NCBI GenBank assembly: GCA_025769875.1
Contig: JAGFNK010001195.1
Coordinates: 1 to 13,253 of the forward strand
Source of the DNA: Russula earlei
Lineage: Eukaryota > Basidiomycota > Agaricomycetes > Russulales > Russulaceae
Direction: 5' to 3'
DNA: 13,253 nt
Shown: positions 1-8,488 of the stretch, one piece after another
Layout of the letters: the number at the start of each line of letters is the position of its first letter
Position numbering within the stretch: position 1 is the first letter of the stretch
The notes under the pieces: model-generated
What the model was told of the DNA's origin: nothing
The model's database searches: none
What the model saw: only the letters and a program-made list of their open reading frames with translations
Program-made: the position numbers and the translations under genes

Positions 1-541
1 AGATGAGGGAACGATCGCTCGCAGCGTTTACAATATGCCATGATGGTGTGGGGTGAAAGAGTGTGAAAGGTGATATTGGCGAATTTATGAATGATATGTG
101 TGGCACGACTGAGACATTCCGCGCGGCTTGCACCATAACAGGCCTAGTAGGCCCTATCCCAGTATTTTTACCAGTGTCGGGTCCTGGAATGACGGACTTC
201 CGAGATGCCAGTGGAATGAACGAATGTACGCACCTCAGTGTCTCGCACGTGGGGCACGAACACTGAGGCTTTGAGTGAACGTGGATGGATCGGCAGATCG
301 ATCGCACGGGGCGAGGAGAGGGCGCACTTATGCGTTACGCTAGTAGGCGCACGGACGGTGTGTTAAACGCAAATACCCCTCAACGCCTTGCGTGACCTGC
401 TGCGTAGCCCCGGATTAAAGGATAGGAAAGGTGTAGCGATCGTGTTTCAGTCTCCTTTGTGTCTTTGCCCCCTTTCTCTCAATCTCACCTGTTCTCAACA
501 CCCTTTTGTCCTATTTCTCGTCCATTACCGATTCTCCTATA
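1..541. other. Intergenic DNA, no gene seen
   Basis: No reading frame here has convincing protein character. A 67-codon frame at 63-266 (+) has no recognisable domain and no splice-supported extension. The stretch from about 450 to 537 is pyrimidine-rich on the + strand, which is common around fungal transcription starts, but no coding frame follows it. I see no tRNA or rRNA signature. Confidence 0.6.
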
Positions 542-671
542 TCAGCAAAACTATATCCTACTAGAAAAACCTAGAATGGATGGACTAGAGTGTACTAGAA
601 ATGACCTAATATAGTATTTCTAGTCACTTCTAGTCACTTCTAGTCACTTCTAGTAGTGACAGTTTTGCTGA
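542..671. mobile_element. MITE-like hairpin element with TA target duplication
   Basis: The sequence TCAGCAAAACT at 542-552 is repeated exactly as its reverse complement AGTTTTGCTGA at 661-671. Each end is directly flanked by TA (540-541 and 672-673). An 11-bp terminal inverted repeat plus a TA duplication is the signature of a Tc1/mariner-type non-autonomous element. The 130-bp interior is itself an imperfect hairpin: the left half carries several CTAGAA-type units and the right half four TTCTAGT units. There is no room for a transposase, so it would have been moved in trans. The element class is inferred from ends and target site only. Confidence 0.65.
621..650 (+). repeat. Three exact 10-bp tandem repeats inside the MITE
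   Basis: The unit tagtcacttc occurs three times head to tail, followed by a partial fourth copy (tagt). The array forms most of the right arm of the hairpin at 542-671 and pairs imperfectly with CTAGAA-like units in the left arm. It most likely arose by slippage within the element. Confidence 0.8.
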
Positions 672-673
672 TA

Positions 674-1205
674 GTGGTAGTAGTAGTACTGCCTCCAATT
701 CCAATAACAGTTGACAAGTGCTTCCCTATGTCTGTCGTTGTCTGCCTCATCAACACCCTCGACATCCATCCTGTGGGGACATGCTCTCCTCTCTCTTGGG
801 TCAGGTAGTAATTACCAGCCCCATGTCCTCACGTGTGCATTGCCAAACCGCACTACAGCATCGTCTGCTCTTCCAACTGCCACGCCCCAATCCTGAAGGG
901 CGATGGAATCACGTGCGGAAACGCGACGCGACACGACGCACTGATGCATCCTTCCCTCACTCTCAAAGCCTTTCACACACGCCACCTCGCGCCCAACGTC
1001 AAAGCCCTCGCCGCCTCGCCCTCGCCACCGACCACGCGGGCATGCTCGTGAGACGCGATCGCGTCGCGGACCCTTTCACCACCTCTCGCCTCCCTATCCT
1101 CTCGTCCCCAGCCCTCGCCACTGACCACGCGCGCACGCCACGCCCCGGCACACTTAACACGTTCGCGTCTCAAGTCTTTCCCCATGGCCTTGACCGCCTC
1201 GCCTG
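674..1205. other. GC-rich intergenic stretch with a duplicated 21-mer
   Basis: Several overlapping frames are open on both strands (for example 718-1275 on + and 973-1185 on -), but they are rich in Arg, Pro, Ser and His and look like by-products of GC-rich, repeat-derived DNA. A 21-bp motif beginning gccctcgccac occurs at 1018-1038 and again at 1111-1131 with one mismatch. A perfect 14-bp palindrome, GACGCGATCGCGTC, lies at 1052-1065. No gene is called. Confidence 0.5.
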
Positions 1206-1371
1206 TTCTCGACTCCCTTTCATGCTTCCCTTCCTTTCACCTCATTCTCCTTTAGTACTTCTGCCCTGTACATAAAGCTAGAGAGGGCAGAAGCTAGAGC
1301 TTTATGTACAGGGCAAAAGTACTAAAGGAGAATGAGGTGAAAGGAAGGGAAGCATGAAAGGGAGTTGAGAA
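1206..1371. repeat. Long near-perfect inverted repeat (fold-back element)
   Basis: The left arm 1206-1279 and right arm 1298-1371 are reverse complements over 74 bp, with only two differences that I can find. They enclose an 18-bp spacer (1280-1297). The arms include the landmarks CCCTTTCATGCTTCCC and CCCTGTACATAAAGCT. A transcript across it would form a very stable hairpin. It could be a fold-back transposon, the product of an inverted duplication, or a small-RNA precursor locus; the sequence does not decide. A shorter related motif, on the opposite strand, lies at about 10332-10351 (aaaggaaagcatgaaaggg). Confidence 0.85.
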
Positions 1372-1689
1372 TGCGCGCGGCGAAAGGTACGTACAGGAAG
1401 AGACTAAAACGAGATGGGGCGAAAGGCGCGTGATTCCGTAGCCAACGATTGGCTAGTGTAAGTTACACCATCATCCCGCCGACATCGCACACCGCACCAC
1501 GCTCTCCCACATGCCCAAGTGCATCCAGTCTTTTCCACATTTGCCGCTCCTCTACAGTGAGCATGTACACCCATCTCGCCATGTATGCCACAGCGCCCAC
1601 TCGGAATGCACTTCCGCTACTTATTTTTTATTTTCTTGTATATGATTAAACTTATAAAAGAAAGTAGAACATGAAGGCAGCGTGACACA
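1372..1689. other. Intergenic DNA, no gene seen
   Basis: The stretch lies between two inverted-repeat elements. A 66-codon frame at 1449-1649 lacks an ATG at its start and any recognisable motif. I find no repeats, RNA genes or convincing splice-linked exons here. Confidence 0.5.
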
Positions 1690-1905
1690 TATATGGGGAA
1701 CTCGGCACTGTATCACCATCTCGGCAGTCACAAATGTCACGAATATTACTCGAAAAACACTGGATGGAACTCCAGTTTTCTTTGCAGGAATGACATTAAC
1801 AGCACTCAATAGTATAACTACAAGCTTTTGAATGGAGTTGTTCGAGCAGATACAGAGAAAAATGAAAGTGCCGAGATGGTGATACAGTGCCGAGTTCCCC
1901 ACATA
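1690..1905. mobile_element. 216-bp element with 37-bp terminal inverted repeats
   Basis: Left end 1690-1726 and right end 1869-1905 are reverse complements over 37 bp with one mismatch. The core is ggggaactcggcactgtat, followed by caccatctcggca. The 142-bp interior is AT-richer and carries no protein-coding capacity of its own. The minus-strand frame that crosses it (1621-2043) is an artefact of the repeat. Length and structure fit a MITE or other non-autonomous DNA transposon. I could not define a clear target-site duplication, so the superfamily is open. Confidence 0.6.
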
Positions 1906-2462
1906 ACTGATAGTATGCCAACTCACCACCTCATCGGTATCATCTCTTACTTCCCACGATCGATCAAGTCCTACTTTACAACTACGACATGTCGAATTTA
2001 ACGCCGTACCAGTCCTCCCACATAGAATCCCCTTGACCCTCACGTCTCACGTCTCTCATGGAATTTGGTGCCAGGATGACCACGTAATGAGAGAGATCAG
2101 TTTAAAGAATGACTCGCATAATGTGAGTTCTCATGCTTGTAGCAGCCTAAGCCACTAAAGGCTGTTCGGTGTTGTTCCCCATTTCTGGTCTTCATTCCAA
2201 ATTTTTAGTCACTTGACGTTGCCACAGCTGTCACGTAAAAGACTATCTGGCTGGGCGCATCCACTCCGCACATTCGGCCGAGGGGTTCATAGGTAGCCGT
2301 TATGCAATATCGCAGTGTTCTTCGTGAGTGCGTCCATGCCAATGGGCATTGATCATCGTTCTCGACTGGAACAGTGCCATAAGTCTGGGCCAGAGGTCAA
2401 ATCCGTCGTTTCCTTCACAGTTGTGGGGTCACATTGTGCACCTAAGAGAAAACCGTCATTTG
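1906..2462. other. Intergenic DNA, no gene seen
   Basis: No frame with domain-like character was found on either strand. The stretch separates the element at 1690-1905 from the stem-loop at 2463-2519. I see no promoter or RNA gene that I could defend. Confidence 0.5.
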
Positions 2463-2519
2463 TCAATTCGATCCCTACATGAAGAGGGGAACTTCCTCTA
2501 CATGTAGGGATCGAATTGA
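2463..2519. repeat. Perfect 19-bp-arm stem-loop
   Basis: The sequence tcaattcgatccctacatg (2463-2481) is followed, after a 19-bp spacer, by its exact reverse complement (2501-2519). The spacer contains a further short agagg/cctct pairing. The structure lies about 240 bp before the first DUF6535 start codon. It may be the remnant of a hairpin element; a role in regulating that gene is possible but unsupported. Confidence 0.85.
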
Positions 2520-2680
2520 ACGAATGAAGCGCATGTCCGATGCATCTGCCACGACTCACGACTCGATCGATATGCTATCCTGACGGAGGTGAGTCTGCTC
2601 GTACGATTATTGGTTGTCCCCTGGCCGCCCGTTAGCCACGCCCGTGCCTGGCGGTGCCTCGTGTTTGGTTTATCACGGGT

Positions 2681-2690
2681 TATATCAAAT
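2681..2690 (+). promoter_or_regulatory. Candidate TATA element of the first DUF6535 gene
   Basis: TATATCAAAT lies 82 nt before the ATG at 2763. A pyrimidine-rich leader with CTTTCTTTCCTCTCATCC runs up to the start codon. Both features are usual for fungal core promoters. The other two genes in the window also have an AT-rich TATA-like box 90-116 nt before their ATG. Confidence 0.4.
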
Positions 2691-2762
2691 GCCCCTCAAT
2701 CCAACTAGTTGGCGTGCCCTCCTCCCCTTCAAGTCCGCTGGCTTTCTTTCCTCTCATCCGTA

Positions 2763-4840
2763 ATGCCTCCGCAAAATGAACTGATAACCCGAGCTTTCCA
2801 TCTCCCCGGCTCTATATTTCACGGAATGACTGCTGCGGGTGGGTACCATCCCCCAATCAGGACTGTTATCGTGCGGTTTACATGTTCACGCAGGTACCCC
2901 GACTAGTTCACAATATATACTTATTCCTACCCCGGACCTTAATCAACAAGCGGAGGGCAGCTTTACTGATGGATCTGATATCTTGTTCTCCTTGTATAAC
3001 GAGAAGACAGCAGAATATGACCAGAAGCTGACCGAGAACTGGAGGGAAGATGCGCAAGGGGTCATGCTACTAGTTCGTCATACGAGTCTCTTCGCTGAAC
3101 GTGTCAATGCTTACCAGAGATTACTAGAGTGGTCTTTTATCAGCCGCTGTCGCCGCATTCCTCTCTCAGTCGTACCTGGGCACCAAGCCGAGCTCCGACG
3201 ATGTCTCTGCCTTCTACCTTGCCCACATATTCCAACTCCAGGCCAATTCGAGCCATCTCGCTCACCCGTCGCCACCGGTTCCTCCAAAGCCAGCCCCCGT
3301 GCCCACCGGGGCAAACATACTTTGGTTTGCGAGTCTGGTGCTAAGCCTCGCCTCTGCCGTGTTCGGAACCTTGGTGCAAGAATGGGTCCGCAAATACTTG
3401 CTCCTCACACAGCCACGGTTTAGTCCACATAGGCGTGCACGTATTCGAGCGCGCATGGCACAAGAAGGATCTCTGGAATTCCTCCAGCGCATGGTCCATT
3501 CCCTTCATACTCTCTTGCATCTCTCCATCCTGGCATTCCTCTTGGGTCTCATTGCGCTGACCTCCAGCGATGGTGATCCTCTGCTCATTGTGGTCGTTAA
3601 TGTTTACATCGCCATCCCTCTAATTCTTTACCTGAGGTACAGCCTGATGCCATACTTTCACCCCCACAGCTTTTACTCCACTCCAATTTCCGGATTTCTC
3701 CTTTCCCTGAAAGGCCTCCCCCGTCTAGCGATCTCACTCTTCAACGCCATCACACGTCACGGTAGCATTCGCGACCGTGTTCCGGGACCCCGAGTCTCCC
3801 TTCGAGGGAGGTTGGTTGACGTTGGACTACGCAGTACTGGAGATTGAGAGACTCGCCGAATCGCAGTCCTCGACACTTGACCTCGGGGCAATATCCTGGC
3901 TGCTCACCACCTTGGGTCAGGATCAAGAGCTGGAGCAGTTCTTGGCGGGCATCCCTGGTTTCTACAATTCAAAACGAGTCGAAGAGCCCGCCCAAGTTCT
4001 CCGAGTGCTCAATGCCAACATATTACCCAAAGCAATCGTTTCATTCATGGATCGTTCGTTGGCATCTGAACTCTTCTCGGATGTCACAGTGCAGAAACGG
4101 ATCAGAGTCGCCTTGAAAGCGATGGAGACGGATCCTTACCTGCTTCAGCGAACATTCTATCACGCCCTCTGTTCCGGAGAGTCCACCATTTTCAAGTGTC
4201 TCGACTTTGTACTCCTTGCGGATCGGTACACCGATGATGTGGATCCGGACGTCTACTGTCTTGCAAAATGCATAGTCGCCGTCGCCATCAATCGACTCGA
4301 GGATTATGCATCAGCGGCAGATAATCGTTGGTATGGCGTCGTTCAGCGTGGGTTGAACTGGTCGGAATCTCGCTTCGTCGAATACTGCGGGCAACGCGAC
4401 AGCGTCAAGATCCGTAACCTCGTCCAAATCGCCCGAGAGCTGAGCTCTGCTCATACGGATTATGACGATCCCTCCGCGCGTGCGATCTTTCACAACACAC
4501 TCAGCGCAGTACGCCAGTTGAACATCGCAAACGCCTCTCATCAGCCTCGGCGAGAGTTTTGCGAGTTTTGGAATCAACTGGTGGGTTCGATGCAAGATGT
4601 GCGTCGAGACCCGTGGTTAGATCGAATGCGATGCGTATCCTTTCCCTCACCCGGTTTCTCTATCTCCCTTTGCACGAAGGCACCGAATCCAGATGCTTTG
4701 CATTTGGGGCGTCCACGGATGACCTCGGCTCTTCCCCTCACACCGCGGCCACTTACCCCCTGTGCACCGTCTCCGCCCATCTTCGCACTCTTCCTCCCCC
4801 CCCGGAAGCTAGCGAAATTGTCACCACTGGTGACTTGTAA
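2763..4840 (+). CDS. DUF6535 domain membrane protein, three exons, frameshifted
   Basis: Proposed exons are 2763-2838, 2894-3072 and 3128-4840. Intron 1 (GTGGGT...CAG, 55 nt, phase 1) and intron 2 (GTTCGT...TAG, 55 nt, phase 0, branch-like GCTTAC) restore one frame. The model protein is about 655 aa. The N-terminal motif LTENWREDAQGVMLL leads into four hydrophobic helices at about residues 86-103, 147-171, 214-230 and 236-254, with VFGTLVQEWVRKYLL after helix 2; this is the DUF6535 layout. The remaining 400 residues are soluble and helix-rich (GGWLTLDYAVLEIERLAES, FLAGIPGFYNSKRV). Function is unknown; a membrane location is inferred. Exon 3 shifts by +1 near 3748-3776 and back by -1 at about 4610-4612, where a C run seems one base short. 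Read literally, the protein stops at 3847 after about 324 aa. The shifts may be real decay or base-calling errors. The family call is firm; whether the gene is intact is uncertain. Confidence 0.8.
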
Positions 4841-4933
4841 GCCTTGCCTACGATTGAGCAAGATCGAGCACAAGAAAAAGACTCTTGTCTACCCATATAT
4901 GTTATGGAATCCTGTTTATTCCCCTCCCACTGA
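4841..4933 (+). other. Open in-frame tail after the DUF6535 stop codon
   Basis: The frame used at the end of the DUF6535 gene stays open for 30 codons after the TAA at 4838-4840, up to TGA at 4931-4933. The peptide (ALPTIEQDRAQEKDSC and onward) has a balanced, protein-like composition. GTAAGC at 4837-4842 overlaps the stop and resembles a 5' splice site. The gene may once have continued here through a sense codon or an intron, or this may be ordinary 3' UTR. Confidence 0.3.
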
Positions 4934-5643
4934 CCCGTCTGCGCCCCAACTCACCTCTTTCCTTACGGACCCCCATTTCCCCTGATGTCATTTAGTACGT
5001 CATATCACCGCCAACGCGCTACCATGCTCCAAGCGTGGAGTCACAAGGCACGCCATCCGGGGATATCATAGATAAATGCAAACGTCGGGAACTGTATGAC
5101 ACTGACTGATTATTATCTCAGACTCCGTCTCTCGGTCGCTCACGGACGTTTCCTGTTGAGTGGTTGCCTTTGATGTATTCCCCAACGTACACTGCACGTT
5201 TCCTTCCGAAAATGTAGAGAGTGTGGCTAGGTGGGCAGGTGAATACCATACCAAGGATACTGCCACAAACCATTCCTTTTCTTACGCGCCTTATCTCGAT
5301 CGCTTGAAGGCATTGTATTTGTACGCATTCTATACTACTGTCATAAAAAGAAAGCAAGGCCGTCGTGGTGGTGTGCTCGTCCTAATGGTTTCTGTAATAG
5401 AAGCGATGCCAGACTAGTTGCCACAACGAGTTATGTGTGAGTGTGATGCGAGTCGCCTCAATGTGCCGACAGTGTGCATCAAGCTATTGCATCGAGCGCT
5501 TCCAACACTGGCAGGAAGCTCATTGAAGATTCTATCGAAGTTGGTACCCACACGGCCACCAGGATGTTTTGCCACATGGTACCCGGGGCACCGGTCCGCC
5601 TTGCACCTAGTTATCTTCGTATGGAGATGACTCGGAAAGCGAA
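4934..5643. other. Intergenic DNA between DUF6535 and FunK1 genes
   Basis: This interval holds the 3' flank of the DUF6535 gene and the distal promoter of the kinase gene. Short frames on both strands (for example 5160-5417 + and 5118-5357 -) overlap each other and show no family resemblance. No repeats or RNA genes were recognised. Confidence 0.5.
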
Positions 5644-5651
5644 TATAATGA
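5644..5651 (+). promoter_or_regulatory. Candidate TATA element of the FunK1 gene
   Basis: TATAATGA lies 116 nt before the ATG at 5760. The leader between them is C- and T-rich and holds an ACC microsatellite (about 5729-5740). The box is a weak match, supported mainly by its position relative to the gene. Confidence 0.35.
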
Positions 5652-5759
5652 GGACGGACACAGTCTCACTATCTCAGTCTTCCGCTCCCCTACCCTTACC
5701 TAAGCTACCTATGTACACAACCTGCTTACCACCACCACCAGTACTGTCGTCCCACCGTC

Positions 5760-8048
5760 ATGAGCAGCACACCTCCCTCAACAACTTCACTTATAGTGCC
5801 ACAAGGCACTCCTATACATACCTGCACTACCACAACCGATCGTTTTCGTACTACCGACAAATTCGGGAACAGACATCAACTCTTTTCACGGCTGGCTATG
5901 GAAATGTGCCCTTACTTCGTTGGCCCAATGCCCCCGAAAGACTTCCTTGATCAGTTTCTACCGCTTCCTGACAAGTCGCCCAATCCCTGTGATCGTATCT
6001 TTAAAGAGGAAATGTTCTCTCATCCAGATAAAATGAAAGAAGCTAAAATGGTTGACCAGTTTGTACGTCCAGACCCTTCTTCCCCCCTCCTTCTGACAAA
6101 CTTTCCAGGTTTCTGCTGTTTCCGAACATCTTCCAAACCTGCGCCTGGTCAACACATCCCGCCTGTCAGAAAAGGCGCCCACAAAATACCCCTACCGTTG
6201 CCAACCCGACTGTGCCGTGTACAAGGCGGTCAATGACAGAAGCGTCCTTAACTCTTCTCTTGTCGAATTTTTTATCGAGTTCAAAACCACATCTGAGAAA
6301 GACCCCTTTGTCAACATACAATCTGCACCTAACGACGAGAACCAAGTTGGAACCGAGGGTAAGAGCCAAGCAGCAATCAAGGACAACCCCTTCATGAGAA
6401 CGTCGGCCGACGGTCGCCAGGTAGCTGGGCAAATTACCGCCTACGCTACTTTGGTACTGAGTACTCAATACCGCACGCACACATTCTTAGCTCTCGTTTT
6501 CAAGGACTTTTCAAGATTAATTCGATGGGACCGCGGCGGTGCAGTTGTCACCTCACCAATCTTTCACAACAAAGAACCACACCTCCTCGACTTTCTTCTC
6601 CGCTATGATTGCGCAAACGATGACGTTCGTGGCCATGATATGACCGTTGGCCTTCCCACCGAGGGCGAAGTGCAACTTGCCCGTACCATCCCTGAGTTCG
6701 CTGAGACTAACTCATTTCTCCGCGTAGCCATCCAATCTCCCGATCGGGATCAAGGAACAAATCATTATATCATCACTGCGCCTTATACTCAACTTGACAT
6801 CCCGGCAGGTCGTTGGACTCGAGCGTCAATTGCTTACGACATTAATAGGAAAATGCGTGTTTTCTTGAAGGATTCTTGGCGTGTTTTTCTCCCTGGTGTC
6901 TTGGCGGAAGGTGATGTTTATGCCAAGCTCCATCAGTCGTTAGTTCCCAACATTCCTCATTGCTCGTTGTCTGGTGATGTTGGTGATCATGAATCCAAGA
7001 CGCATGAATTCGCCAAAAAATATGGAAACCTTAGCAATGTAATTTCGCCCCGTCGACACCACCGCTTGGTTCTCGATCATGTTGGTAAACCACTGAAGGA
7101 CTTCAAGTCTAGCCGGGAGATGGTTAAAGCAGTGTATGCTTCGTTAATTGGTAAGTTGATCGATCAGAACCAGCTCCGGAATTAGCCTGACCACATCACA
7201 GCCCATGAAGCTGCTTACCAGGCCGGCATCCTTCATCGTGACCTTAGCGCTGGAAATCTCCTGATTTTTGATGATGGAGCATTGAACATCAACGGTGGCA
7301 TGCTTATCGACTGGGATCACTGCAAGGCTGTCGATCCACAGAATGAACTCACTACTGCACGTCCGCATACACGCACCGTGAGTTAAATACATTGAGCAGT
7401 ATGGCCCCTGGTATCCTGACATATTCATATCTTGCCATTAGGGAACATGGCAGTTCATGGCTGCCGATCTTATCGAAAACTCCAGCATCCGCCAGACCTT
7501 TGTTCATGACCTTGAATCTGCTTTCTGGGTTATGCTATGGGTTACCATTTCACATTTGCCATCGAGCTGGGAGGCCTCTCGTCGCTCAAGTTTCCTCGAC
7601 AATATAATGAACCCCCGTGTTTGCGGCAACAGCGGAGGCCCAGGAAAGGCTGCCATGCTCAGAAATCCCCTTGGGCGTCTCAAGCTTGGCTTTCACCAGC
7701 ACCTCGCAACGCTTCTCGAAAGCTTGAGAATGGTTCTTGCTAGTCGATATGTTGAAAAAAGCGCCTATCAGTGTTGATCCCATCATTCTGGACGAGTTTG
7801 GCACACCGGAGAAAAAGCCGTCCCTCGATGAGAAGTTGATGGCCAAATTGAACAACCATAAATTTATACTTGAGCTATTCGAAAGTGCCTTGGGAAAAGA
7901 TGGTTGGCCCGAGGATGACGCCGCTGAACAGCTAGAGATTCTGGTGTCTAACGACATCCAGATTATTCGACATTCAAGTTCCAAACGATCGAGAGATGCA
8001 GCTGAGGAAAATTGTTCTGAGCCGGCAGTAAAGCGGACTACATTGTAG
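5760..8048 (+). CDS. FunK1 fungal-type protein kinase, four exons, late frameshift
   Basis: Exons are 5760-6062, 6109-7150, 7202-7377 and 7442-8048, joined by introns of 46, 51 and 64 nt with donors GTACGT, GTAAGT and GTGAGT and branch-like CTGAC in each. The model protein is about 708 aa. The start at 5760 gives the family-like N-terminus MSSTPPSTT, followed by LAMEM and YFVGPMPPKDFL. Kinase landmarks, by residue, are SRLIRWDRGGAVV (236-248), FLKDSWR with probable ATP-binding Lys355, a candidate Glu368, hinge region LVLDHVGKPL (421-430), catalytic loop HRDLSAGN (460-467, Asp462), metal-binding IDWD in place of DFG (Asp485) and GTWQFMA (508-514). These match the FunK1 (Pkinase_fungal) family, presumed Ser/Thr kinases; the substrate is unknown. 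In exon 4 the A6 run at 7755-7760 is one base too long: read literally, the protein ends at 7777 after about 618 aa, keeping the kinase core but losing about 90 acidic-to-basic tail residues ending KRSRDAAEE...KRTTL. No other break is seen. Confidence 0.88.
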
Positions 8049-8488
8049 AGCCCTCGTCGCCGTCGCCGCGAGATGACAGTCCTCACCCCCGAGCCTTGTC
8101 TTTCGATGCCGACGCCACATTCTAGCCCAACGACCCTAACACGCGAAGCGCACCCAGCACACTCATCATCACGCCGACGACATCTCGACACTTTCCACGC
8201 CCATCACTCAGCAGCAGCAACATCACCAGCGAGAGCGACATCTCATCTCCGAAGCTGTCGGACAACACCACACAACGTCGCCCACCCCTGCCTCGCACGC
8301 ACAGAGCCACCCAGCGCACGACAATTTCTCCGAACGCACCGCCGCCCCTTCCGACACCGGTATACCGCAAGACGACGCGCCAACGCTTACGCCTCGCCTC
8401 AGCCTCGCAACACACAAATGTTCCGTTTCAGACGTTTGACCGAGGATGGTCAACCGGGAGGTGTAAGGGATGCCCATGCAGCTAGCGC
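8049..8488 (+). other. Coding-like but broken Ser/Thr/Pro-rich DNA behind FunK1
   Basis: In the frame one base before that of the kinase tail (from about 8030), the sequence reads DYIVEPSSPSPRDDSPHPR up to a TAG at 8123-8125. The same frame is then open to about 8486 with SNITSESDISSPKLSD-type content. Another frame also looks plausible (a QQQQHH run, then DNFSERTAAPSDTG, ending about 8458). This could be a decayed disordered C-terminal extension of the kinase or the relic of another gene. GC-rich, low-complexity DNA easily gives such frames, so no CDS is called. Confidence 0.3.

Noticed and set aside
621..650. Short regular repeats as a CRISPR array
   Set aside because: The units are contiguous 10-mers with no spacers and lie in a eukaryotic context inside a transposon-like hairpin.
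718..1275. 185-codon open frame on the + strand
   Set aside because: It lacks an ATG at its start, has a Arg/Pro/Ser/His-skewed composition, overlaps an open minus-strand frame and runs into the fold-back arm at 1206-1279. GC-rich repeat DNA explains it.
1621..2043. 140-codon open frame on the - strand
   Set aside because: It spans the whole 1690-1905 inverted-repeat element including both arms, has no family motif and no splice-linked exons.
2353..2559. 68-codon open frame on the - strand
   Set aside because: Half of it is the perfect palindrome at 2463-2519, so the openness reflects the repeat and not selection for protein.
4613..4985. Continuation of the DUF6535 frame that starts near 3777, ending at 4985
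   Set aside because: After about 4612 this frame becomes Ser/Pro-rich without helical pattern, while the alternative frame carries a balanced, helix-like sequence (RSNAMRILSLTRFLYLPL) to a stop at 4840. The former is the shadow frame.
7300..7320. Loss of the DFG motif as evidence of a dead kinase
   Set aside because: IDWD in place of DFG, like HRDLSAGN in place of HRDLKxxN, is normal for the FunK1 family and keeps the metal-binding Asp, so it is not a sign of inactivation.
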